The position numbers were made by a program, and so were the translations under genes. Shown piece after piece: positions 1 through 10,591 of a stretch of 64,000 bases of DNA. How positions within the stretch are numbered: the stretch's first letter is position 1; each line of letters starts with the position of its first letter. The stretch covers positions 1-64,000 of the forward strand of contig NZ_JANQNS010000005.1 in NCBI RefSeq assembly GCF_028279465.1. The letters are read 5' to 3'. This DNA comes from Parasphingopyxis sp. (lineage in GTDB: Bacteria; Pseudomonadota; Alphaproteobacteria; Sphingomonadales; Sphingomonadaceae). The notes under the pieces were generated by a model, which did no database searches, was not told the DNA's origin, and worked only from the letters and a program-made list of their open reading frames with translations.

Positions 1-2865
<2,865 letters not shown>

Positions 2866-2890
2866 ACGCCGTCGTTTCACGACACCGAAA

Positions 2891-2922
2891 AGCCCCGCCG
2901 ACGCAAATCGGCGGGGCTTTTT
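2891..2922 (+). terminator. Rho-independent terminator of the rpo operon
   Basis: Perfect 11-bp GC-rich stem (AGCCCCGCCGA, bases 2891-2901, paired with 2908-2918), six-base loop CGCAAA, and a run of five T at 2918-2922. It lies 25 bases after the rpoC stop. Confidence 0.93.
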
Positions 2923-2991
2923 CACGAGTAAAACAGGCGCTTATCCGCGGCCATTGGCCTTTCGAGCGTAAACCAGTATCCCGGGCCTCCC

Positions 2992-4173
2992 ATGGACGTC
3001 ACCGATCTCCGTATCGCCCTGTTTAGCGGCAATTATAACTATGTCCGCGACGGGGCGAACCAGGCGCTGAACCGGCTGGTCGGCTATCTGTTGCGCCAGG
3101 GCGCAGCTGTCCGCGTCTATTCGCCAACGGTCGAAGAACCGGATTTCGAGGCCACGGGCGATCTCGTCCATGTCCCCGCCCTCGCCCTGCCGGGCCGCGC
3201 GGAATATCGCGCGCCACTCCGCCTGCCGGGCAGAGTGCGCCGCGATATCGCGGACTTCGCGCCCAACCTGTTCCACATCGCCAGCCCGGAGGTGCTCGGC
3301 CATCGTGCGCTGACGCTCGCCCGGCGCTGGAACATCCCGGCCGTCGCGTCCGTGCACACGCGGTTCGAAACCTATCCGCGCTATTACGGCATGGCCTTTT
3401 TCGAGCCGCTGGTCGTCGCCCTGCTCCGCCGTTTCTACCGGCGGTGCGATGCGATCTTCGCGCCGTCGGAGTCCATGGCGCAAATCCTGCGAGAGCAGCG
3501 GATGAGCTACGACGTCGGCATTTGGTCGCGCGGCATCGATCGCGAGACATTCCACCCCCGCCATCGCGATCTGGAATGGCGGCGCGAACAGGGCATTCAG
3601 GATGACGAAGTCGTGATCGGCTTTATCGGCCGGCTCGTGATGGAAAAAGGACTGGACGTCTATTCGGATGCGATCGACCAGCTCGAAAGACGCCAGGTCA
3701 GGCACCGCGTACTCGTGATCGGCGAAGGCCCAGCGCGCGAATGGTTCGAGAAACGCCTGTCAAACGGCGTGTTCGTCGGTTTCCAGCGCGGTTCGGATCT
3801 TGGGCGGGCGGTGGCCTCGCTCGACATGCTGTTCAACCCGAGCGTCACCGAAACCTTCGGCAATGTGACGCTAGAAGCCATGGCGGCGGGCTTGCCGGTC
3901 GTCGCCGCGCGCGCGACGGGCAGTCAGAGCCTTGTCGATGATGGCGTAACCGGCCGCCTCGTGCGTCCCGGCGCGATCGAAGCCTTCGCCGATGCGCTTC
4001 AACACTATTGTGAGAATGACGCAGCCCGCAAAGCGGCCGGCGAGGCGGGATGCGCGGCCAGCGAACGCTATGGCTGGGACCAGGTCAATCAGGCGCTCGT
4101 CGACGGCTATTTGCGCGTCGTCCGCCAGCGCGCGGACGGAGTAACGGGGCCGCCACGCAGCCCCGCCCCCTGA
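2992..4173 (+). CDS. GT4-family glycosyltransferase
   Basis: A 393-residue cytoplasmic GT-B fold glycosyltransferase of family 4, predicted to move a sugar from a nucleotide sugar to a lipid or glycan acceptor. The N-terminal half has the acceptor-side glycine-rich start (RIALFSGNYNYVRDGAN, residues 7-23) and the SVHTRFETYPRYY segment typical of MgtA/PimB-like mannosyl- or glucosyltransferases. The C-terminal half has the donor-binding GFIGRLVMEKGLD motif and the E-x7-E motif in TETFGNVTLEAMAAG. Length is normal for the family. The start has only a poor ribosome site. It stands alone between the rpoC terminator and a PadR gene on the opposite strand, so substrate cannot be inferred from context. 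Confidence 0.85.
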   Translation: MDVTDLRIALFSGNYNYVRDGANQALNRLVGYLLRQGAAVRVYSPTVEEPDFEATGDLVHVPALALPGRAEYRAPLRLPGRVRRDIADFAPNLFHIASPEVLGHRALTLARRWNIPAVASVHTRFETYPRYYGMAFFEPLVVALLRRFYRRCDAIFAPSESMAQILREQRMSYDVGIWSRGIDRETFHPRHRDLEWRREQGIQDDEVVIGFIGRLVMEKGLDVYSDAIDQLERRQVRHRVLVIGEGPAREWFEKRLSNGVFVGFQRGSDLGRAVASLDMLFNPSVTETFGNVTLEAMAAGLPVVAARATGSQSLVDDGVTGRLVRPGAIEAFADALQHYCENDAARKAAGEAGCAASERYGWDQVNQALVDGYLRVVRQRADGVTGPPRSPAP

Positions 4174-4194
4174 TTATCTGGTCAAACGAGCAGT

Positions 4195-4803
4195 TTAGAG
4201 CCTCTCGATCCGCTGCGCGGCCTCGTCGAGAATATCTGTCACCTCGCGGATAAGCGCATCGTCCAGGCCTTTTTCCGTCAGCCGATGGCCAAGCACGGCG
4301 AAGAGATTGCCCATCGCCCGTTTTACGGCAGCGCTATCGCCCTTCGCATGCCGCTTGCCGTGACGCGACAGGCGATCCATCAGCGCCTCGACTTCCTCGG
4401 CCTTTTCCTCCAGCTCCGCCTTGCCGTCCTTGGTGATCTTGAACGTCTTGCGGCTGTCATCGCTGTCGACCGGCTTGATCAGGCCGCCATCCTCAAGGAA
4501 GCTCAGCGTCGGATAGATGATGCCGGGGCTCGGCGTGTAATCGCCGGCCGTCATCTCCTCGATGGCGCGGATGAGGTCGTAGCCATGGCGCGGCTCCTCT
4601 TCGATCAGCTTCAGCAAAACGAGCCGCAGCTCGCCGCCATCGAACATCCGCCTGCGGCGCTTGCGCTGGCTGCGCGATCCCCAGTCTCCCGAACCCCAAC
4701 TTCCTGAACCTTGGCCCCAATTGGCAAATTGCATCGCAAGCAGCGCTTCGGGCCAGCTTTTCGGCCGGCGCGAACCACATCCATTCCAGCTACGATAGGT
4801 CAT
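4195..4803 (-). CDS. PadR-family transcriptional regulator
   Basis: A 202-residue winged-helix regulator. The PadR domain spans about residues 53-135: MFDGGELRLVLLKLIEEEPRHGYDLIRAIEEM, then the PSPGIIYPTLSFLEDGGLI recognition-wing region, followed by a coiled C-terminal dimerisation helix (residues 125-200). The first 50 residues are an unusual Trp/Gly/Ser-rich leader ending in an Arg cluster (RKRRRR), so this looks like a real extension seen in related proteins rather than a wrong start. The chosen ATG has a good ribosome site (AGGAGAC, 7-8 bases upstream). It is divergent from rarA, and a tandem palindrome lies 30 bases upstream, a likely autoregulatory operator. The target ligand is unknown. 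Confidence 0.88.
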   Translation of the reverse strand: MTYRSWNGCGSRRPKSWPEALLAMQFANWGQGSGSWGSGDWGSRSQRKRRRRMFDGGELRLVLLKLIEEEPRHGYDLIRAIEEMTAGDYTPSPGIIYPTLSFLEDGGLIKPVDSDDSRKTFKITKDGKAELEEKAEEVEALMDRLSRHGKRHAKGDSAAVKRAMGNLFAVLGHRLTEKGLDDALIREVTDILDEAAQRIERL

Positions 4804-4832
4804 TTTCCTGTCTCCTAAACCTTTGTTTGATC

Positions 4833-4854
4833 TATCTAAGATATATCTCAGATA
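4833..4854. promoter_or_regulatory. Tandem 11-bp palindromes, probable PadR operator
   Basis: Two palindromes sit directly end to end: TATCTAAGATA (4833-4843) and TATCTCAGATA (4844-4854), identical except for the central base and exactly one helical turn apart. They stand out as an AT-rich island in the padR-rarA intergenic region, 30 bases upstream of the padR start and 65 bases upstream of rarA. PadR proteins commonly bind palindromes at their own promoters. Assignment to this PadR is inference. Confidence 0.6.
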
Positions 4855-4918
4855 TATTTGTCAAGAGGTCGACCCGACGAATCATGGCATTTAATGCCGT
4901 CTGCGCTAGGCTAGTTGG

Positions 4919-6232
4919 ATGGCGGACCTGTTCACAGACGATACGGACGCGGCGGTGGATGCGCGCAGCAACGCCCCGCTCGCCGATCTATTGCGGCCCG
5001 CGACGCTCGACGATGTCGTGGGACAGGATCATCTGACCGGGCCGGACGGACCGATCGGCCGCATGGTCGCCGCCGGCAAGCTCGCCTCGATAATCTTCTG
5101 GGGACCGCCCGGCACCGGCAAGACCACTATCGCCCGCCTGCTCGCGGACGCCGTGGGCTTGCGGTTCGTAGCTATTTCCGCCGTTTTCTCCGGTGTCGCC
5201 GATCTTAAAAAGGCGTTCGCTGAAGCGCGACAAATGGCGGGCGCGGGCAAACCGACCCTGTTGTTCGTGGACGAGATCCACCGCTTCAATCGCGCACAAC
5301 AAGACAGTTTCCTGCCCTATGTCGAAGACGGCACGGTGACGCTCGTCGGCGCCACCACGGAAAATCCATCCTTCGAGCTGAATTCGGCGCTGCTCAGCCG
5401 CGCGCAGGTGTTGATCCTCAATCGCCTCGATGCGGAGGCGCTGGATACGCTCTTAACCCGCGCCGAAGCGCATGAGGGCCGCCCCCTGCCCCTCTCCGAT
5501 GCGGCGCGCGATGCGCTCGTCGCTTCGGCCGATGGCGATGGGCGCTTCCTGCTCAACCAGGCTGAGACGCTGTTTTCGGTGAAGCTTTCGGAGCCGCTCG
5601 ATCCGGCGGGCCTTGCCGACATGCTCCACCGCCGCGTGCCGGTTTACGACAAGGATCGCGAGGGGCATTACAATCTGATTTCTGCGCTCCACAAGGCGAT
5701 GCGCGGTTCCGACCCGCAGGCGTCGCTCTACTATCTCGCGCGGATGCTCGTTGCCGGCGAAGAGCCACTCTATGTCCTGCGCCGCATCACGCGCTTCGCC
5801 TCGGAAGATATCGGCCTCGCCGATCCGCAGGCGCTCGTCCAATGCCTCGCGGCCAAGGATGCCTATACCTTTCTCGGCAGCCCGGAAGGCGAGCTCGCGA
5901 TCGCCCAGGCCTGCCTCTATTGCGCGACCGCGCCCAAATCGAACGCGGCCTATAAGGCGCAGAAATCCGCCTGGAAATCGGCCAAGGACACCGGCTCGCT
6001 AATGCCGCCTAAAAACATCCTTAACGCGCCGACCAGGCTGATGAAGGATGTGGGCTATGGCAAGGGCTATACCTATGATCATGAAGAGGAAAATGCCTTT
6101 TCGGGCGATAATTACTGGCCCGAGGAGATGGAGGCGCAGGAGTTTTACGCGCCATCGCCGCGCGGCTTCGAAGCGAAGATCGCGCAGCGCCTTGAGTTCT
6201 GGAACAAATTGCGCGCGGAACGCGAAGAATAG
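4919..6232 (+). CDS. rarA: Replication-associated recombination protein A (AAA+ ATPase)
   Basis: A 437-residue member of the RarA/MgsA/WRNIP1 family, an AAA+ ATPase that acts at stalled replication forks, related to the clamp loader. Walker A is GPPGTGKTT (about residues 61-69), Walker B LLFVDEIHRFNRAQQD (about 114-129) and sensor 1 GATTENPS. The C-terminal tetramerisation domain carries the usual YLARML-AGEEPLYVLRRI-RFASEDIGLADP segment and the conserved end GYGKGYTYDHEEENAFSGDNYWPE. Length is standard. It is divergent from PadR, so its expression may be affected by the tandem operator between them, and is followed after 72 bases by a channel gene with its own ribosome site. Confidence 0.96.
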   Translation: MADLFTDDTDAAVDARSNAPLADLLRPATLDDVVGQDHLTGPDGPIGRMVAAGKLASIIFWGPPGTGKTTIARLLADAVGLRFVAISAVFSGVADLKKAFAEARQMAGAGKPTLLFVDEIHRFNRAQQDSFLPYVEDGTVTLVGATTENPSFELNSALLSRAQVLILNRLDAEALDTLLTRAEAHEGRPLPLSDAARDALVASADGDGRFLLNQAETLFSVKLSEPLDPAGLADMLHRRVPVYDKDREGHYNLISALHKAMRGSDPQASLYYLARMLVAGEEPLYVLRRITRFASEDIGLADPQALVQCLAAKDAYTFLGSPEGELAIAQACLYCATAPKSNAAYKAQKSAWKSAKDTGSLMPPKNILNAPTRLMKDVGYGKGYTYDHEEENAFSGDNYWPEEMEAQEFYAPSPRGFEAKIAQRLEFWNKLRAEREE

Positions 6233-6304
6233 ATTCGAAAATCGCCGCGAAGCGGGCTATCCGGGCATCGGCATCACGCATTTTTAGCAACTAGGGGAAG
6301 TTCA

Positions 6305-7555
6305 ATGGAATTCGATTTCAGTCGCGACATTGACTGGCCGATGGTGTGGGAATGGGTCCTGAAGATCGGTGCGGCGTTGCTGATCCTCCTGATCACGCAT
6401 TTCATCGCCAAGGGCGTCAAATGGGCCATCGCCCGCATGGTCGACAAGATACCGGCACTGCAGAAGCACAGCACGGCAGCACCCGGCGAAACGGTCGGCA
6501 GCCAGATCGGCACGCTCGCCTACTGGATCGTCTGGCTCGTCGGCCTTGTCGTCGCGCTGCAGCCTTTGGAGCTCTCCGGCGTGCTCGATCCGGTCCGCGC
6601 GCTGACCACCGAAATCTTCAACTATGTTCCGCACATCATCGGCGCGGGTTTGATCATGTTCTTTGGCGTGATCATCGCGACCATCGTGCGGCGTATCGTC
6701 GAAACGGCCCTGATGGCGATCAACGCCGATGGCTGGTTCGCGCGGGCGGGCGTTACCGAGATTACGGGCTCGGACGACGCCCCGGCCAAAGGCGAAGGGC
6801 GCACGACGTTAAGCTCCGCCATCGGCCTGATCGTCTTCGTGCTGATCATCATCCCCGTCGCCACTGCGGCGCTGCAGACGCTCGAACTCAGCTCGATCTC
6901 CGATCCGCTGGTGTCGATCCTCAATGACGTGGCACACTTCCTGCCCCGCGCCATCGCAGCAGCGCTGATCCTCGGCATCGCCTATTTCATTGGCCGCTGG
7001 GTCAAGGGCTGGCTGCAGCAACTGCTTGAGGCACTCGGCGTCGACAATGCGGCATCCGGCTCGGGCCTGATGCCGGCCAGCGTCAAGCTGAGCCGCGTCA
7101 TCGGTACGATCGCCTTGACCGCGATCATGCTGGTCTCGGCCGTGGCCGCCGTCGAAGTGCTCGAGATCCAGTCGGTGCAGGCAATGGTGACGGAAGTCGT
7201 CGCGCTGGGCAGCCGGGTCATTTTCGGCCTCGTCATCATCGCTGTGGGCATTCTGCTCGCGCGCCTGCTGACGAATCTGATGGCGAGCTCGACCGGAGAA
7301 ACGGCCGGTATGCTGCCGACCATCCTCAAATGGCTGATCATCGCGCTGTTCGTCGCCATGGGCCTCGAGTTCATGAACATCGCCGACCAGATCGTCGTAA
7401 TCGCCTTCGCCGCCATCCTCGGCTCGGCGGCGGTCGCCGCGGCGATCGCCTTCGGGCTCGGCGGCCGGCCGACCGCGCACAAGCTGCTCGAGCGCTGGAC
7501 CGGCGGCGGTTCGACGAAGAGCAACCCGGGAGACAAAACGCCTCCGGGAATCTAA
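6305..7555 (+). CDS. Mechanosensitive-channel-like membrane protein with repeated TM helices
   Basis: A 416-residue inner membrane protein with about eight to ten hydrophobic helices. It contains repeated 'conserved TM helix' units of the MscS-related group: VPHIIGAGLIMFFGVIIA (about 103-120), LPRAIAAALILGIAYFIGRW (about 213-232) and SRVIFGLVIIAVGILLARLL. The C-terminal segment AAAIAFGLGGRPTAHKLLERW resembles the pore-lining helix of MscS-like channels followed by an amphipathic helix. A large MscS beta/C-terminal vestibule is absent, as in the cyanobacterial-type small channels. Ribosome site GGGGAAG precedes the ATG. A role in osmotic downshift is the family expectation and not shown here. 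Confidence 0.8.
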   Translation: MEFDFSRDIDWPMVWEWVLKIGAALLILLITHFIAKGVKWAIARMVDKIPALQKHSTAAPGETVGSQIGTLAYWIVWLVGLVVALQPLELSGVLDPVRALTTEIFNYVPHIIGAGLIMFFGVIIATIVRRIVETALMAINADGWFARAGVTEITGSDDAPAKGEGRTTLSSAIGLIVFVLIIIPVATAALQTLELSSISDPLVSILNDVAHFLPRAIAAALILGIAYFIGRWVKGWLQQLLEALGVDNAASGSGLMPASVKLSRVIGTIALTAIMLVSAVAAVEVLEIQSVQAMVTEVVALGSRVIFGLVIIAVGILLARLLTNLMASSTGETAGMLPTILKWLIIALFVAMGLEFMNIADQIVVIAFAAILGSAAVAAAIAFGLGGRPTAHKLLERWTGGGSTKSNPGDKTPPGI

Positions 7556-7568
7556 CGGCGCGGATTTA

Positions 7569-8465
7569 ATGCGTCAGTTCGCCACATTCGCCTGTTTCGA
7601 CTGGTCGGGACAGGCGGTGGCGAGGCCTAGGGGCATAGCCCTGGCGGTTACGAGGGCGGGGGCCGAAGCTCCCGCCCTTCTCGCATCCGATAGCGCCGCA
7701 CCGGATGCCGGATGGTCGCGGCCGGATGCGCTGGACTGGCTCCTGAAACAGGCCGCCAATCAGGCCGATATGCTGATCGGCTTCGACTTTTCCGCCGGCC
7801 TCCCCTGGGCCGATCAGGGCGCCTATTTCCCGCAATCGCGCACCGATCCGGCGGACGCCAAGGCGCTGTGGCGCTGGATCGACGAAGCATGCGAAGACGA
7901 GTCGCATCTCTCGGCCTCCACTCTGCCCGTCCGCGCGCCTCTCGCGGCCCATGTCCGCCATCAGGCCGGGCGCGAGACGATCACCGGCGACGCGTTCGAG
8001 CCGCCGCTCGGCCGCCTGCGCCTGACCGAAAAGCGGTGCCGCGCGCAGAAACAGGGCAATGCCGTATCCTGCTACAATCTCGTCGGCGCGGCCCAGGTCG
8101 GCAAATCGAGCTTTACCGGCATGCGCGTGCTGCACCGGCTCGGCGGCGTGATTCCCGTCTGGCCGTTCGATCCGGTGCCGGACGCGGGGCCCATGCTCGT
8201 CGAAATCTATACCGGCATCGCGGCCCGCGCGGCCGGGCTGACCGGCCCGACCAAGGTTCGCGGCCCGGCCGATCTCGATCGCGCGCTCGCGGCATTGGGC
8301 AGCGCACCGCACGCCCCCCTGCCCCGCTATGACGACCACAGCACCGACGCGATACTCGGCAGCGCCTGGCTGCGCCACGCGGCGCCAGACCCCGCCCTGT
8401 GGCGGCCGCCGGGGCTGAGCGAAGCGGTCGCGCAACAAGAGGGCTGGACCTTCGGCGTGCGATAA
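7569..8465 (+). CDS. Conserved protein with RNase H-like (DUF429-type) features
   Basis: A 298-residue soluble protein starting 13 bases after the channel gene, probably cotranscribed. Acidic motifs are placed as in DUF429/RNase H-fold proteins: FACFDWSG near the N-terminus (residues 7-14), a second LIGFDFSAGLPW (about 73-84), and a C-terminal DDHSTDAILGSAWLR where the final catalytic Asp would sit. No signal peptide or membrane segment. I do not recognise a specific enzyme; the assignment to an RNase H-like fold rests on motif spacing and is an inference. It could act on nucleic acid or be a degenerate member of the fold. Confidence 0.6.
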   Translation: MRQFATFACFDWSGQAVARPRGIALAVTRAGAEAPALLASDSAAPDAGWSRPDALDWLLKQAANQADMLIGFDFSAGLPWADQGAYFPQSRTDPADAKALWRWIDEACEDESHLSASTLPVRAPLAAHVRHQAGRETITGDAFEPPLGRLRLTEKRCRAQKQGNAVSCYNLVGAAQVGKSSFTGMRVLHRLGGVIPVWPFDPVPDAGPMLVEIYTGIAARAAGLTGPTKVRGPADLDRALAALGSAPHAPLPRYDDHSTDAILGSAWLRHAAPDPALWRPPGLSEAVAQQEGWTFGVR

Positions 8466-8492
8466 CGCATGGGGACGCGATACGCATGGCGC

Positions 8493-8568
8493 GCCGGATT
8501 AGCTCAGCTGGTAGAGCAACCGCCTTGTAAGCGGTAGGTCGTCCGTTCGAGTCGGACATCCGGCACCA
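8493..8568 (+). tRNA. tRNA-Thr (anticodon TGT)
   Basis: A 76-base cloverleaf with all arms: acceptor GCCGGAT/ATCCGGC, D arm GCTC...GAGC, anticodon arm ACCGC-CTTGTAA-GCGGT giving anticodon TGT (reads ACA/ACN Thr codons), T arm GTCCG-TTCGAGT-CGGAC, and an encoded 3' ACCA. No mismatches in the stems. Confidence 0.97.
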
Positions 8569-8946
8569 GTTTTCAGGCCTTTAGAGCTCGTCCAGGGAAC
8601 GAGCGGCCGGAAAACTCCCGAGCGACAGCGAAGGGCTGTCGAACCGACGATCACCCGCAAAACTCCCAAGCGACAGCGAAGGGCCCGTCGAAGAGCTGAA
8701 AGGACGCGCATCCTGAGCGTACCTGTACTAACATAGTGATCAGGACGCGTTTCGGCGCGTGGCGCCCTTTTACTTTGCAATCGAGAGACTGTTTTCCGCA
8801 TTAGCAGATACTGAAATTGCGGCTGGGTCTCTGATTGAGGCAAAGCTGTATCCAGATTTGCCTGCCACTGGGCCGTTCGCGAACAGTCCCGTTTTGGCTC
8901 CGCACTATGTGACATCCGCCCTTCGAGCTTTCGGTACGATAACCAA
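8569..8946. other. Gene-free region after tRNA-Thr with repeats and a weak terminator
   Basis: About 380 bases without a credible coding region. It holds a short hairpin right after the tRNA (GCTCGT...ACGAGC, 8586-8604), a pair of 25-base direct repeats (listed separately), and a small stem GGCGC-GTG-GCGCC (8754-8766) followed by TTTT that could terminate the tRNA transcript. No attachment-site duplication of the tRNA 3' end was found. Confidence 0.5.
8611..8683. repeat. Pair of 25-base direct repeats
   Basis: AAAACTCCC(G/A)AGCGACAGCG followed by AAGGG occurs at 8611-8635 and again at 8659-8683 with one base difference, 48 bases apart start to start. Both copies run into a ...CTGTCGAA / CCGTCGAA extension that resembles the end of REP-like CCCTTCGACAAGCTCAGG sequences seen near 47.2 kb. 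Confidence 0.65.
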
Positions 8947-10578
8947 CTATTCGGCAGGATGAGACACCGTCGCTGTTCGCCTTGACGGCTTCTCTCTCGC
9001 GCGTTTCCGACGCCTGCGATTCTTCCAATCCATTCGCAGCCCCAAGATCGCCATGAAGATGATCAATGCGACCACAAAGCCGCCGACCACTGCATTCAGC
9101 CCTAGCCGCCCGATCGGAAACAGGAAATTCCACTTGTGAATCATGCTGAAGACGAGCCGTTCGGGTTTCTCCCAATCAGCCACGCGATCGACGAGCACGC
9201 CCGATCCGGTGTCCACGAACAGGGTCGCGTTGACAGGGTCGGCATAGTCGACACGCCAGACCGGCAGGCGCTTGTTGCGAAAATCATATTCGTGACTGAA
9301 CCGAGTGACGAGTTCCATGTTGGTGACCGCGTTATCTGGAGCGCCCGAAAAACGCCGTGCAATAGAGAGTGCGATCTCGCGGTCACCCTCAGGAGCGACT
9401 TCACCGGTCGCCGCGTCGATGTAAATCGCAGGGCCGTCGGGCCTGATGCCGGCGAAGCGTGCTTCACGAATTTCGGTATCGGTTTCGGGCGTCGGAGGCG
9501 TCGCTTCGCGGGGAGTAACATTCTCTCCTGTGCCGTGGTCATGCGCTCCATGATCGTGTTCGCCGCCGCCCATAGCGCCCCTGGGAGGCGCAAGGCCGAT
9601 GCGATATAGGGCCTGTCCGTCCCCGCCTTCCACGAGCGAAACGGCTGCAATGTCGCGACCTGCGCTCAGGGCAGCCCAATCCTGCTCGATCGGCCATGCA
9701 CCGTTCGCGACGTCAACCGGTTGACCCATGCGCAACTGGCTGCCTGGCGGAACCAATGCCGATTGCGCGAGGTGATAGACGCCGCTCACCGAGAACATGA
9801 TGAGCGGAAGTGCAAGTATATACCCCATGACACGATGCCAACCTTTGCTGCCGGGCGCGCGCTTCTTGCGACGTACAGTTATCAGCATCAAAATTCCTGT
9901 CAGCGCTAGCGCAAACAGGCTCCCGACCATCAATGCTATCACGACGACGCGTAGCCATTCCATACCGCTCGGTACCCACTCCCAAGTGTGCAAGGCGCGG
10001 AAAGCGGTCTGCAGCGCTTCCTTGGTGCTGTTGTTGACAGCTGCAAGGCTCGACGTCTCGGTATGGACATAGGCGGTCAGTCGGTCGTCGCCTTCGAATT
10101 CAATCTTCCAGACCGGGAGCAGGCGATTGACCCAGGGATAGTCTGCATCGAATTCGGTCTGGAGCGTCGCCGAGCTGATCGCACGGGCGGTCGCGAGATA
10201 GTGGCCCGCGAGGAACTCCGCTTGCTGGCGATCGCCATCGACCACCTCGGTCCCGTCCGAGGGCTCGAAATAGCGTCGCGGGGCCAGGAGCTCCTCGGTA
10301 ACTTGCCACAGCGCAGTGCCGTCCGCCGACGGAACGGTTTTGACCGCGATAGTTTCGGATATCCCGTTCGCTGCCAGAGTTTCGGCAATCGGCCGCGCCT
10401 CGGTCAGTTCGATTGCCGCTGCAGGTGGCATGAACTGCACTTGCTGCGGACCGAACAGGACCATTGCGATATGGGTAAGACCCGAAAGGCCCCATACGAG
10501 CAGGCTGATCCCGCCAATCAACGCCAACCAGCGATGTTTCGAATTGGACCAGCGCGCGCTCTTATTCTTGAGTGACAT
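8947..10578 (-). CDS. PepSY-associated membrane protein, partner of TonB receptor
   Basis: A 543-residue inner membrane protein of the PepSY-TM type. The start at 10578 is chosen because AGAGGAG lies 8 bases upstream; a longer frame would overlap the receptor gene. Helices: HRWLALIGGISLLVWGLSGL near the N-terminus, VVVIALMVGSLFALALTGILMLITV in the middle, GYILALPLIMFSVSGVYHLA, and VVGGFVVALIIFMAILGL near the C-terminus, with PepSY-like periplasmic segments between them. A His/Asp-rich stretch (GGGEHDHGAHDHG) lies in the second periplasmic loop and could bind metal. Such proteins often sit beside siderophore or copper receptors and are thought to help metal reduction or release. Translated 13 bases after the TonB receptor stop. 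Confidence 0.82.
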   Translation of the reverse strand: MSLKNKSARWSNSKHRWLALIGGISLLVWGLSGLTHIAMVLFGPQQVQFMPPAAAIELTEARPIAETLAANGISETIAVKTVPSADGTALWQVTEELLAPRRYFEPSDGTEVVDGDRQQAEFLAGHYLATARAISSATLQTEFDADYPWVNRLLPVWKIEFEGDDRLTAYVHTETSSLAAVNNSTKEALQTAFRALHTWEWVPSGMEWLRVVVIALMVGSLFALALTGILMLITVRRKKRAPGSKGWHRVMGYILALPLIMFSVSGVYHLAQSALVPPGSQLRMGQPVDVANGAWPIEQDWAALSAGRDIAAVSLVEGGDGQALYRIGLAPPRGAMGGGEHDHGAHDHGTGENVTPREATPPTPETDTEIREARFAGIRPDGPAIYIDAATGEVAPEGDREIALSIARRFSGAPDNAVTNMELVTRFSHEYDFRNKRLPVWRVDYADPVNATLFVDTGSGVLVDRVADWEKPERLVFSMIHKWNFLFPIGRLGLNAVVGGFVVALIIFMAILGLRMDWKNRRRRKRAREKPSRRTATVSHPAE

Positions 10579-10591
10579 GGTCTTCGCTCCT

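Noticed and set aside
8499-8915. Frame of 138 codons on the minus strand across tRNA-Thr
   Set aside because: The GCPTRTDDLPLTRR-type peptide is the familiar false translation of a tRNA gene and its flank.
8493-8946. Integration site of a mobile element at tRNA-Thr
   Set aside because: No integrase gene and no repeat of the tRNA 3' end within the window.
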